Source: Bin55 sp964511425 (GTDB lineage Bacteria; Pseudomonadota; Gammaproteobacteria; Pseudomonadales; Azotimanducaceae). From it: DNA of 14,788 bases. The position numbers and the translations under genes are program-made. The stretch's first letter is position 1; each line of letters opens with the position of its first letter. Location of the stretch: the NCBI GenBank assembly GCA_964511425.1, contig CAZEFI010000046.1:1-14788 (forward strand), read 5' to 3'. Shown one piece after another: positions 7,758 to 14,788 of the stretch. A model generated the notes under the pieces. It was not told the DNA's origin, made no database searches, and was given only the letters and a program-made list of their open reading frames with translations.

Positions 7758-8924
7758 TTACGATGTTTTGAAGCTATAGATATCTTTTGCAAGTCGATGA
7801 ACTGCCCATGTCGTAGCAAGGTCTCGTATTCTCGACCACGGGGGATTTAGGTGATAGACATTTCCCATTCTTTCGGACCTAGTTTGGATTCGTTCGACTC
7901 GTTGTTTTCGGTATTTGACAAAAGATTCAATTGCTTGCTCTACGTTCACTGAGTGAAGTTTCAAACGATTCGCGAGAGCACAGGCATCTTCAATAGCAAG
8001 AGCCGCGCCTTGAGCTAGAAAGGGCATGGTCGCGTGAATTGCGTCTCCTAATAGTACGATTCTACGATTGCTCCAAGAGTTTTTTGTTTTTGCATGATGA
8101 AAGAGTCCCCAGCGAAACAGCGACTCTGATTTAATTTGATCAATCAATTCGATCACGTTGTCATGCCATCCACGAAAGTAATTCCGAAGTTCGGAAACTG
8201 ATCCGTTCTGTTTCCACTTACCAGAGAGATTTTTCGACGATTTGGTTACAAAGACGCAGTTGTACGACTGACGAATGTTGACCGGGTAGTGCACAACATG
8301 TCCTTCTGCTCCACACCAAACGTTTGTGTGTGCTAATCCAGCGCGTGGTAATTCTGGGTTGTTCAAGATTGTTCGCCAGGCCTGCCAACCCGAGAATTTT
8401 GGTGTATCGAGATTTCCTATGAGCGCGCTCATCGTTGAGTGTATGCCGTCTGCACCGACGACCATCGGCGTGGAAAACTGTTTTTTCGACGAGTGCAGTT
8501 TTACTTCGTCTTTCGATTGACTTATCGCCGAAACTTCAACGTTGGGGAATAGTTCAATATTTGTTTGTTCCTCACACTTTTGTCGCAAAATATTGATTAA
8601 GTCAGACCGACGAATTTGTAGAAATGGGAACTCGCAATACTTTTGAATTATTTCACGTAGAGGTACCTTAGACACCACTCTACCTGTTCGCCAGTGTCTA
8701 GATTCAAGAGCGTGTGCCTCGTGAGAAGCAGTTACCAAAGAAGTCTCGAGACCCAATTGAAATAACTGGCTGGTAGCATTCGGTGTGAGTTGTATTCCGG
8801 CTCCTGATTCGTCAGTAAAGTTTCCGCGTTCCAGCACGCAAGACGAAAATCCGCGATCGCTCAATGCTAACGCGGTTGTTAATCCAGCGACTCCGCCCCC
8901 AACGACAACGATTTGAGCGTCCAT
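7758..8924 (-). CDS. FAD-dependent monooxygenase (UbiH/salicylate hydroxylase-like)
   Basis: A class A flavoprotein monooxygenase (PF01494 type) that uses NAD(P)H and oxygen to hydroxylate an organic, often aromatic, substrate; the substrate is not evident. The N-terminal dinucleotide-binding motif VVVGGGVAGL (residues 6-15) is followed by an acidic ribose-binding residue in VLERG. The DG motif is VVGADGIHS (residues 155-163) and the FAD-contacting GD motif is LLGDAIHATMPFLAQGA (from about residue 291). I place the start at the ATG at 8924, giving 388 residues, because the flavin motif then begins in the usual position. An in-frame ATG at 9002 would add 26 unmatched residues and overlap the peroxiredoxin gene by 43 bases. 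The ribosome-binding site is weak, so coupling to the peroxiredoxin 35 bases upstream is likely. Confidence 0.92.
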   Translation of the reverse strand: MDAQIVVVGGGVAGLTTALALSDRGFSSCVLERGNFTDESGAGIQLTPNATSQLFQLGLETSLVTASHEAHALESRHWRTGRVVSKVPLREIIQKYCEFPFLQIRRSDLINILRQKCEEQTNIELFPNVEVSAISQSKDEVKLHSSKKQFSTPMVVGADGIHSTMSALIGNLDTPKFSGWQAWRTILNNPELPRAGLAHTNVWCGAEGHVVHYPVNIRQSYNCVFVTKSSKNLSGKWKQNGSVSELRNYFRGWHDNVIELIDQIKSESLFRWGLFHHAKTKNSWSNRRIVLLGDAIHATMPFLAQGAALAIEDACALANRLKLHSVNVEQAIESFVKYRKQRVERIQTRSERMGNVYHLNPPWSRIRDLATTWAVHRLAKDIYSFKTS

Positions 8925-8959
8925 TTCTTGAGGTCGCGAATTCGCGAGTGAAGCAATCT

Positions 8960-9613
8960 TTAATGTGGTACGAAACGAAGATACGGTAGTGGTGCATCCC
9001 AACCATCGGGATATTGCTCGCGCGCTATGTCATCTGTTACACTCGGTGCAATGATCACAGGGTCTCCTTCGTTCCAGTTTACCGGTGTTGCTACAGCTTT
9101 TCGTGCGGTGAGTTGGCAGGAGTCAAGCAACCGCAACACTTCGTCAAAGTTTCTTCCCGTTGTCATAGGATAGGTGAGTATCGCCCTGACGCGCTTGTCT
9201 GGATTGATAACGAACACGGATCGCACCGTCGCGTTCTCTAAAGCCGTTCGTCCATCGCTCGAGTTGCCTGCGCCCGCAGGGAGCATGTCATAAATTTTTG
9301 CAATGGTAAGATGTGGATCTCCAACGATTGGGTAGGTCACCTTATTGCCTTGAGATGACTCAATGTCTTTCAACCACTTAAGATGACTATCGACAGGGTC
9401 TACTGAAAGACCGATAATCTTGCAGTTGCGCGAATTAAATTCCTCTTCTAGGCCCGCAAGATACCCCAATTCGGTCGTGCAGACCGGAGTAAAGTCTTTT
9501 GGATGTGAAAACAAAATGACCCAACTATCGGCTATCCATTCGTGGAACGATATTCTGCCTTGTGTTGTTTCAGCGGTGAAGTCAGGTGCGATCGAGTCAA
9601 TTCGTAGGGTCAT
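8960..9613 (-). CDS. 1-Cys peroxiredoxin (Prx6 family)
   Basis: A cytosolic thiol peroxidase that reduces hydrogen peroxide and alkyl hydroperoxides. The Prx6-type active site SHPKDFTPVCTTELG places the peroxidatic Cys at 45 with Thr42 and Pro43 before it; the conserved Arg is Arg131 in TVRSVFVI. The extended C-terminal domain (VATPVNWNEGDPVIIAP, ending near YLRFVPH) and 217-residue length are those of the Prx6 group rather than of the shorter AhpC or Bcp types. Cys64 and Cys166 are present, but neither is the resolving Cys of a VCP motif, so a 1-Cys mechanism is expected. It precedes the FAD monooxygenase on the same strand by 35 bases, and the two probably form one transcript. No clear promoter was found in the 70 bases separating it from modC. 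Confidence 0.96.
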   Translation of the reverse strand: MTLRIDSIAPDFTAETTQGRISFHEWIADSWVILFSHPKDFTPVCTTELGYLAGLEEEFNSRNCKIIGLSVDPVDSHLKWLKDIESSQGNKVTYPIVGDPHLTIAKIYDMLPAGAGNSSDGRTALENATVRSVFVINPDKRVRAILTYPMTTGRNFDEVLRLLDSCQLTARKAVATPVNWNEGDPVIIAPSVTDDIAREQYPDGWDAPLPYLRFVPH

Positions 9614-9683
9614 AAACTAGTCCAATTTAGCTAATAGGATGGGGAAAGTTTCGAAATTATGCAAACGGGTAGAACTTGACGGT

Positions 9684-10769
9684 CTAGACTTCTAACGTTG
9701 CACTCTTAATCAGCGCGTAAACTTCTAAATCTTTTTTCAGACCGAGTTCGTTCATTGATGCGCGCGTGATTTGAGCGCGAAAACGCTCAGCACCACATGC
9801 GAGCAAAATAGTCACAAAGGGACCATGGGGCGAAATTTCGACGTCCAATATGTCGCACTTGAGTGTATTACGCACGCTAGTATTTTGGGGCTGAGTCGTG
9901 GCGACAGCTACGTCGCGATCTTGGATGCGAATGGGAACCCAATCTTCAAATTTCGGTGGTACCATCATTGGAATAACCAACATCTGGTCGCTAATCTGAA
10001 AGTATGCTAGGCACAGATCTTCATCAAATCTGTCGTACTGTGCGGTCACAATTGAGCTCTTTTCCAACTGATCTGCCATATCAGTTACTGGGATAGATTG
10101 CAGTACTTCATTTGTTCTACCATACGACACCGCTTCTCCGTCTCGCAACACGAGGGAGTTTGAGCACAATCTCGCGACCTCGGTAAAGTCGTGAGTAACG
10201 TAGAGGAGTGGTAGTGGATGATCAACCAGAATACTTTCTAAGTGAGGGAGTAGGTCTTTTTTGCGGTCCATATCGATCGTTGATAGGGGTTCGTCCAACA
10301 AAAGTAAGTCAGGGTCGGAGAGCAAAGTTCGAGCGATCGCGACTCGACTCGTTTCTCCTCCTGACAAGGTAGCTGGCTTTCTTAAAAGAAGAGGTTCAAG
10401 TTCAAATCGTTCGATCATGTCAGCAAGCGAATCAGTCGAAATGTTCGGATTCCGCTTCGTCGCGAGTCGATAGGCAAACTGTAAATTCCGTTGAACAGAC
10501 ATGTGTGCAAACAGTTTAGGTTGCTGGGAAACGTAACCTAGTTTGCGATTGCGTGTTGGTATGTTTACCCTCGAATCACTATCGAGCCACTTCGCTTCAT
10601 TCACATGAATCGTGCCCGTGGTATCATCCAAGCCAGCTAGTGCGCGTAACAAGCTTGTCTTTCCGCTTCCGTTTCGTCCAAGAATCGCCGTCGCGCCAGT
10701 CCCGCTAAGTTCTGCTTGAACATTCAAAACGAAGTTCCCTCGAGTGGATCGAAAATCAAACTCCAACAT
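9684..10769 (-). CDS. modC: Molybdate ABC transporter ATP-binding protein ModC
   Basis: The ATPase that powers molybdate import on the cytoplasmic face. All ABC motifs are present: Walker A GRNGSGKT (31-38), Q-loop VSQQPKLFAHM (from about 80), signature LSGGETSRVAIART (from 135), Walker B LLLLDEP (155-161) and switch His193 in VTHD. What makes it ModC rather than another importer ATPase is the C-terminal molbindin (TOBE) domain, about 295-361, with VRNTLKCDILDVEISPHG, QITRASMNELGL and ALIKSATLE. This domain binds oxyanions and can inhibit transport when molybdate is plentiful. The start ATG abuts the stop of modB with no spacer base, so the two are translationally coupled. The length of 361 residues is normal. 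Confidence 0.95.
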   Translation of the reverse strand: MLEFDFRSTRGNFVLNVQAELSGTGATAILGRNGSGKTSLLRALAGLDDTTGTIHVNEAKWLDSDSRVNIPTRNRKLGYVSQQPKLFAHMSVQRNLQFAYRLATKRNPNISTDSLADMIERFELEPLLLRKPATLSGGETSRVAIARTLLSDPDLLLLDEPLSTIDMDRKKDLLPHLESILVDHPLPLLYVTHDFTEVARLCSNSLVLRDGEAVSYGRTNEVLQSIPVTDMADQLEKSSIVTAQYDRFDEDLCLAYFQISDQMLVIPMMVPPKFEDWVPIRIQDRDVAVATTQPQNTSVRNTLKCDILDVEISPHGPFVTILLACGAERFRAQITRASMNELGLKKDLEVYALIKSATLEV

Positions 10770-11237
10770 TCAAGCAACACCAATCTTTGTTCGTCGATTC
10801 CATGAGTACACGAAAACCAAAGTTACGAAGCTAAAGACTAGCAGTCCCCCAGCGAGTAAATGTGCATCAGTGAAGTTCAAAGTTTCAACATTTTCGTAGA
10901 TCGCAATGGAAACCACGCGGGTTTTACCGGGAATGTTACCGCCGATCATGAGTACGACACCGAATTCGCCGATCGTATGAGCAAAAGAAAGCACGATCGC
11001 CGTAAGAATGCCTCGAAAAGAAGCGGGAAAAATAACTCTCCACGTCGTGTCCCAGAGGTTAGCTCCTAAAACTCTTGCAGTCTCTAAGAGTTCTTCGTCA
11101 AGTTGCTCAAAAGCAACTTTTAACGGTTGAATCATGAAGGGCATGGAATAAATTAGCGAGGCTACGACCAACCCATGAAACGTAAAAGTGAGTGTTTCGC
11201 CCGTAATCCAAACGAAAAATGATCCCAACGGTGCTTC
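10770..11237 (-). CDS. modB: Molybdate ABC transporter permease ModB, N-terminus lost in assembly gap
   Basis: The C-terminal 155 residues of the inner-membrane channel subunit. The visible part contains hydrophobic helices (GLVVASLIYSMPFMI; LTAIVLSFAHTIGEFGVVLMIGG; LLAGGLLVFSFVTLVFVYSW) and the EAA-type coupling loop ETARVLGANLWDTTWRVIFP, which docks onto the ATPase. The GEFGVVLMIGGNIPGKT segment is typical of ModB. Full-length ModB proteins have about 225 residues, so some 70 residues, including the first helices and the start codon, are absent. They must lie in the N stretch, which is too short to hold them. This is an assembly defect, not evidence of a broken gene. Confidence 0.93.
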   Translation of the reverse strand, partial: EAPLGSFFVWITGETLTFTFHGLVVASLIYSMPFMIQPLKVAFEQLDEELLETARVLGANLWDTTWRVIFPASFRGILTAIVLSFAHTIGEFGVVLMIGGNIPGKTRVVSIAIYENVETLNFTDAHLLAGGLLVFSFVTLVFVYSWNRRTKIGVA

Positions 11238-11337
11238 NNNNNNNNNNNNNNNNNNNNNNNNNNNNNNNNNNNNNNNNNNNNNNNNNNNNNNNNNNNNNNN
11301 NNNNNNNNNNNNNNNNNNNNNNNNNNNNNNNNNNNNN
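11238..11337. other. Assembly gap (exactly 100 N)
   Basis: A run of exactly 100 undetermined bases falls between the 3' end of modA and the body of modB. The round number is the usual placeholder for a scaffold gap of unknown size. Conserved protein lengths predict that at least about 210 bases of modB plus a few codons of modA are missing, so the true gap is probably longer than shown. Confidence 0.97.
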
Positions 11338-12089
11338 CCATTGTTTCTAATGATCGCACGGGTTTCATTGCTCTGTACAAAGTCAAGAAACTCTCGTGCG
11401 AGAGTTTCGTTTGAAGTTCTTTTTAAGATGATAGCGTCCTGACGCAGTGCACTATACAACTTTTCGGGAATGATGTAATAGTGTTCTCGATCGAGTTCGT
11501 CGTCTAGAATCGACGATAGTGCAACCATTCCAGCATCAGTGTTGCCTGTTTGGACAGTCGCATAAGCTTTTCCGATGTTTTCAGCAAAGACAACTTTTTT
11601 CTTCTCTGCGCTTAAGTCGACTTCTAAAGCAGTGAAGACTTCTTCCGCAGCGACACCATAGGGCGCTAGTTTGGGGTTTGCAAATACAATTCGCTGGAAA
11701 TCTAGAGCTTCGAAGAACTCGCGTGCTCGTTGTTCGTATTCTCGTTTAGGATTAAGCATGAAGCACAATCGCCCGAGGGCATAAGTGATTCGAGAATCTT
11801 CTATCCCAAGATCTGTGTCGATTGTTGCATCGATTTTTGCTTGATCTGCAGACAAGAATACATCGTAAGGAGCACCATTTTTGATTTGTGCAAATAGCTG
11901 ACCAGAAGAACCAGATACCAAAGTTGTTTTTACACCAGATTCTTCCTCAAATTTATGACCTAGCTCCTTCGCCGTGGTTAAAAAGTTAGTCGCAACTGCA
12001 ATAGTCAGTTCCTTAGGAGACTCGGAGAGACATCCCATAGTGTAGAGCAGGAAACACAAACAAGCTAAAAATTTGCTAAGCCGATTCAC
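11338..12089 (-). CDS. modA: Molybdate-binding protein ModA, last few codons in assembly gap
   Basis: The periplasmic molybdate/tungstate receptor of the transporter, a type II solute-binding protein. The N-terminus has a signal sequence ending in YTMGC, so Cys20 is a possible lipidation site, although Thr at -3 is an unusual lipobox residue. The mature part starts LTIAVATNF and continues with VSGSSGQLFAQIKNGAPYDVFLSAD, the conserved ligand-cleft segment. Further on come FANPKLAPYGVAAEEV and NTDAGMVALSSI, the second half of the binding site. It reaches FLDFVQSNETRAIIRNN, normally within about ten residues of the C-terminus, just before the N run. The start is GTG, 14 bases inside the end of the upstream dehydrogenase gene; the hydrophobic signal peptide supports it. 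Apparent continuity with modB across the gap is an artefact. Confidence 0.93.
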
Positions 12090-12840
12090 GAAATGTCTCG
12101 GCTTCGTCTAACGGTGTGAACCCAACCGTGTTGTGCGTATGGACTAAGTCTCGATATCCCCATTTATTATTCGAGGTCACGAAGAAGGTTGAGAATCTCG
12201 GAGGATCCTCAATACTAACACAAGCCATGAGTGCGTTAACAACGTCTCGTTGGCTACACCAAGTTGCCCAATCACGTGTCTTCTGAGGTCTGTCTTCACG
12301 GTTCACATATCCAATACGAACACAAAATACAGTCATATCTGATGAATCGGAAAAATTGCGGCAAATTGCTTCTCCCCAAATTTTTGTCGACCCATAAACA
12401 CCAGAGGGCCAAATGGGATCTGTGTGCTTAATTCTGCTAAAATTTACAGGCACATTTGAATAGTCCCCCTTCACAATTGAGCGATATGGCTCTACCGATT
12501 CATAGCCCGTCACGGTTGCGCCACTACTTGCAAAAATAAATCTACGACAACCTGCTTCACGTGCGAGCTTTAAGACATTGAAGGTGCCGACTATGTTAGC
12601 TGAGTGTAGCTCGGACCAAGGATGTCTATCTCCAGCTTTAGCGGCTAGATGAACCACAACGTCGATGTCCTTGAATGCTGGTCGGCTCGCTTCTTCGTCA
12701 AAGATATCTGCTTGTGTCGTAGCAACACCTTTAACAGGTCTACGATTCAACGCACATACTTGATAGTCTTTCTCAAGCTTTGGGAGTAGTAACGAACCGA
12801 TTAGTCCACTCAGTCCTGTAACTAAAACTTTAACTGCCAT
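12076..12840 (-). CDS. NAD-dependent epimerase/dehydratase family SDR, uronate dehydrogenase-like
   Basis: An extended short-chain dehydrogenase with a Rossmann fold. The cofactor motif is TGLSGLIG (residues 8-15); an acidic segment ADIFDEE (44-50) and VVVHLAAKAGD (61-71) follow as in NAD(P)-dependent sugar epimerases. The catalytic serine region is FASSGATVTGYE (from 103) and the catalytic pair is Tyr149 and Lys153 in VYGSTKIWGEA. The later VRIGYVN and ATWCSQRDVV blocks resemble uronate dehydrogenases, which oxidise galacturonate or glucuronate, but the substrate is not certain. At 254 residues it is close to that family's length (about 265). Its 3' end overlaps modA by 14 bases, so it is co-transcribed with and probably coupled to the molybdate transporter genes. 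The ATG at 12840 has only a short AGG upstream. Confidence 0.88.
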   Translation of the reverse strand: MAVKVLVTGLSGLIGSLLLPKLEKDYQVCALNRRPVKGVATTQADIFDEEASRPAFKDIDVVVHLAAKAGDRHPWSELHSANIVGTFNVLKLAREAGCRRFIFASSGATVTGYESVEPYRSIVKGDYSNVPVNFSRIKHTDPIWPSGVYGSTKIWGEAICRNFSDSSDMTVFCVRIGYVNREDRPQKTRDWATWCSQRDVVNALMACVSIEDPPRFSTFFVTSNNKWGYRDLVHTHNTVGFTPLDEAETFRESA

Positions 12841-12970
12841 TGGACCTATTCAATCTACTCAGGGAACTACAGACTCTCTAAATGCGTATGGTTGCACTTG
12901 CTAAGACTAAAATCATTTGGGATTCGTACCCATATTTTTGCAAACGTTTCTTCTCAAACAAGGAAGTGTA

Positions 12971-13135
12971 ATGAATAAATATCAGTGTTTAACTTGCGGT
13001 TACGTATATGATGAAGCACTAGGGGAACCAACCGACGGTATCCCGCCGGGAACTCGCTGGGAAGATGTTCCTGATGATTGGACATGCCCCGAATGTGGCA
13101 CACCGAAGAGTGATTTTGACATGGTAGAAGTATAA
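12971..13135 (+). CDS. Rubredoxin
   Basis: A small one-iron electron carrier. The 54-residue protein holds the four iron-ligating cysteines in two knuckles, Cys6 and Cys9 in CLTCGY and Cys39 and Cys42 in CPECG. The hallmark segments YVYDEALGEPTDGIPPGT and WEDVPDDWTCP lie between them, and the length is that of a single-domain rubredoxin. I chose the ATG at 12971 because AAGGA (12960-12964) sits six bases upstream and the protein then starts MNKYQC as in relatives. A longer in-frame start at 12917 would add 18 unmatched residues. In aerobic bacteria rubredoxins serve alkane hydroxylases or oxygen/peroxide-reducing enzymes; no such partner is visible here. The gene diverges from the SDR-mod unit and converges on the ankyrin gene. 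Confidence 0.97.
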   Translation: MNKYQCLTCGYVYDEALGEPTDGIPPGTRWEDVPDDWTCPECGTPKSDFDMVEV

Positions 13136-13149
13136 GACATTCTTCGTTG

Positions 13150-13198
13150 AAACATCGTTTATCAATTACACCATTACTCTAAAAGCTCGACGATGTTT
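13150..13198. repeat. Inverted repeat between convergent rubredoxin and ankyrin genes
   Basis: AAACATCGT (13150-13158) and ACGATGTTT (13190-13198) are perfect 9-base inverted complements separated by 31 bases. The right arm lies inside the last codons of the ankyrin gene and the left arm just beyond the rubredoxin stop. It could act as a shared transcription end, but the arms are AT-rich and the loop is long, so it may be chance. Confidence 0.3.
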
Positions 13199-14788
13199 TG
13201 ATGTGCCCGTTTGCTTGCCCAAAGCAGTGGTGAAATATATTGTTCATTTTCTTGTCGTGGATGGGCATATTTAAGATGAGAATCGTACGACAGAAGGAAC
13301 TTAACGAATTCAATTTGCCCCTTACGCGCGGCCCATCCCAACGGAGTAGTGCAGTACTCCAAATCGACTAGTTTTGGGTTAGCACCATATTTCAAAAAGA
13401 GTTCTGCGGCAGGAATATTACATTGTCCTGCTATGTGGTGCAGGGGAGTTGTTCGTTGCCAATTCGGCAAGTTCGGATTCATACCACTTCTCAAAAGCAA
13501 CTCCGCTAATGGAAGGTCATACCAAAGATACGTTTGACAGATAGTCACTTCTGAGGGAACTTTGAAACCTCGGTCGAGTAGAAGTTGGACCATTTGAGTA
13601 TCACTATTTCTGACCGCCGCGGCAAACCCTTGAGCAATTTCTGTTTCAGTCAGTTGTTCAGGATGCTTGTCAAGCAATTCTTTAACAGAGCCAATGTTTT
13701 TGTTATGAAAGTGGGCGATGATTGAAATGCGACCACCGCGTTGGGAGAGCAAATCTCGAATCTCTGTATCGTTGGTTGCTTCAATTGGAGAACCCGATGA
13801 ATCTACTTGTGCATTAGGATCTGCACCGTGGTCGAGCAGCAATTTGACAATGCCCTTATGTCCGAAGCGAGCAGCACTCCAAAGTGCATATCCATCGGGA
13901 CAATAAGGACCCTCAGAAAGATTTGGGTCAGCACCGTGCTGGAGTAATAACTCGACAATTTCTCGATGGTTTCTTTCAGCAGCAGCTGATAGTGCTCGCT
14001 TTCCGCACGACTCTTTGTAGTTAGGATCTTTTTTCTGTCTTTGTAGCAAGAATTCCACGCGTTTGAAGTCACCGCAAGCGGCGGCAATAGGAAGCGTATA
14101 AGCTGATCCTTTTGAAACCAAATATTTGACGATTTCATAGTTATTCCGTTGCCGCCAAAAGCCATGGTGCCAAAGTGCTGACGCGATTGGGCGGAAACCT
14201 TGTGTTCCAAGACGGTCGTGGCTGCTGTACGCTTTGCGATCTAGCTTCGCACCTTTTTCGACAAGGAACCGAATCATCTGTAGGTCTTCGTTTTCGACCG
14301 CGTAGTGTAAAGGCGTTTTCCTTCGAATGCCAGCCAAATCCAAATTGTTTAGGTCATCGTTCAGAATGCTGTAAACTCGTTCACGATCACGCTGTCGCAC
14401 GGCACGGTGGATTTCTCCATCCCGAGAGTCCAGTGCAGAATTTTGATTGGCCAAATACAGAGCTAATTCATGGTGTCCATGATCGAACGCTATCTGTGCG
14501 ACGTTATCACGACTGTCAATAGGATCCTCGTCCCATATAGACTTCCGTCGTAAAAGTTCTCTTAGCACGGCTTTATGTCCTCCACGCGCCGCGATACGAA
14601 GTGGTGAGGTGTACCAATAACTAGCGTGAATAAGACTGGGATCTTTCTCGAGCAGTTCCTTGATTTCGGTAGTATTACCAGACCATGCGGCAGTAAGCAG
14701 ATTCCAAACGTCGTTCGGTGCCCAACGATTCATCCATTTTGGCTGATCGGGTTGAAGTTCGAAGGGTCGTAACAAAGTCAAATCGTTG
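13174..14788 (-). CDS. Ankyrin-repeat protein, 5' end outside window
   Basis: A protein of at least 537 residues built almost wholly of ankyrin repeats, which form elongated protein-binding surfaces. Clear repeat cores include TSPLRIAARGGHKAVLRELL, KTPLHYAVENEDLQMIRFLV, ALSAAAERNHREIVELLLQ, ALWSAARFGHKGIVKLLLD, TTPLHHIAGQCNIPAAELFL and TTPLGWAARKGQIEFVKFLL; I estimate about ten units, some degenerate. The segment PKWMNRWAPNDVWNLLTAA near the visible N-terminus resembles an N-terminal cap. The frame stays open to the window edge, so the TTG at 14781 need not be the start. The last repeat stops abruptly after NIVELLE, without the loop that would normally cap it. No enzymatic domain, signal peptide or membrane segment is visible. 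Partners cannot be inferred from the neighbours. Confidence 0.9.
   Translation of the reverse strand, partial: NDLTLLRPFELQPDQPKWMNRWAPNDVWNLLTAAWSGNTTEIKELLEKDPSLIHASYWYTSPLRIAARGGHKAVLRELLRRKSIWDEDPIDSRDNVAQIAFDHGHHELALYLANQNSALDSRDGEIHRAVRQRDRERVYSILNDDLNNLDLAGIRRKTPLHYAVENEDLQMIRFLVEKGAKLDRKAYSSHDRLGTQGFRPIASALWHHGFWRQRNNYEIVKYLVSKGSAYTLPIAAACGDFKRVEFLLQRQKKDPNYKESCGKRALSAAAERNHREIVELLLQHGADPNLSEGPYCPDGYALWSAARFGHKGIVKLLLDHGADPNAQVDSSGSPIEATNDTEIRDLLSQRGGRISIIAHFHNKNIGSVKELLDKHPEQLTETEIAQGFAAAVRNSDTQMVQLLLDRGFKVPSEVTICQTYLWYDLPLAELLLRSGMNPNLPNWQRTTPLHHIAGQCNIPAAELFLKYGANPKLVDLEYCTTPLGWAARKGQIEFVKFLLSYDSHLKYAHPRQENEQYISPLLWASKRAHQNIVELLE

Noticed and set aside
8925..9002. Longer start for the FAD monooxygenase at 9002
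   Set aside because: It adds 26 residues before the usual N-terminal flavin motif and overlaps the peroxiredoxin coding end by 43 bases.
9631..9664. Promoter for the peroxiredoxin (TTGCAT and TATTAG on the minus strand, or a weak AACTT...CTAAA sigma-E-like pair)
   Set aside because: The TTGCAT to TATTAG spacing is 22 bases, too long, and the sigma-E-like pair deviates at its -10 element.
10770..12089. A single 439-residue ModA-ModB fusion protein
   Set aside because: The frame is bridged only by 100 N, and the ModB half lacks its first helices; these are two genes broken by an assembly gap.
12917..12970. Longer start for rubredoxin at 12917
   Set aside because: The 18 extra residues do not resemble rubredoxin and the ATG at 12971 has its own good ribosome-binding site.

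Overview
The window looks like a piece of chromosome from a Gram-negative, probably proteobacterial (possibly gammaproteobacterial) free-living organism, known as an assembled scaffold. The reasons are a two-PDZ periplasmic HtrA protease preceded by a sigma-E-type promoter, a putative lipoprotein-type ModA, a ydbT/ydbS-like membrane PH-domain operon, and dense packing with short gaps and overlapping genes. A run of exactly 100 N at 11238-11337 shows that two contigs were joined. The species call is inference. I see no insertion sequence, phage gene, CRISPR array, tRNA or rRNA.

Layout: (1) 1-840, the C-terminal part of an NYN-domain protein with altered acidic residues, convergent with (2) an aldo/keto reductase at 842-1873. 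(3) 2061-5968 is a forward operon of three bacterial PH-domain membrane proteins: two large, clearly paralogous YdbT-like proteins followed by a small YdbS-like one. (4) 5969-6319 is non-coding and carries clustered palindromes. (5) 6320-7630 encodes an HtrA/Deg serine protease on the minus strand, with a sigma-E-like promoter at 7683-7710. (6) 7758-9613 is a minus-strand pair, a 1-Cys peroxiredoxin followed by an FAD monooxygenase. (7) 9684-12840 is a minus-strand unit: an NAD-dependent epimerase/dehydrogenase overlapping modA, then modB (start lost in the assembly gap), then modC. (8) 12971-13135 is a rubredoxin, divergent from the mod unit. (9) 13174-14788 is an ankyrin-repeat protein that runs off the window.

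Themes: envelope homeostasis (PH-domain membrane complex, HtrA with a stress promoter), redox and peroxide handling (peroxiredoxin, flavin monooxygenase, rubredoxin, aldo/keto reductase) and molybdate import. Much of the window is ordinary housekeeping. The parts most worth a second look are the three-gene PH operon with its duplicated large subunit, the NYN protein with apparently lost catalytic acids, the sigma-E-type promoter of htrA, and the unexplained palindrome cluster between the PH operon and htrA.
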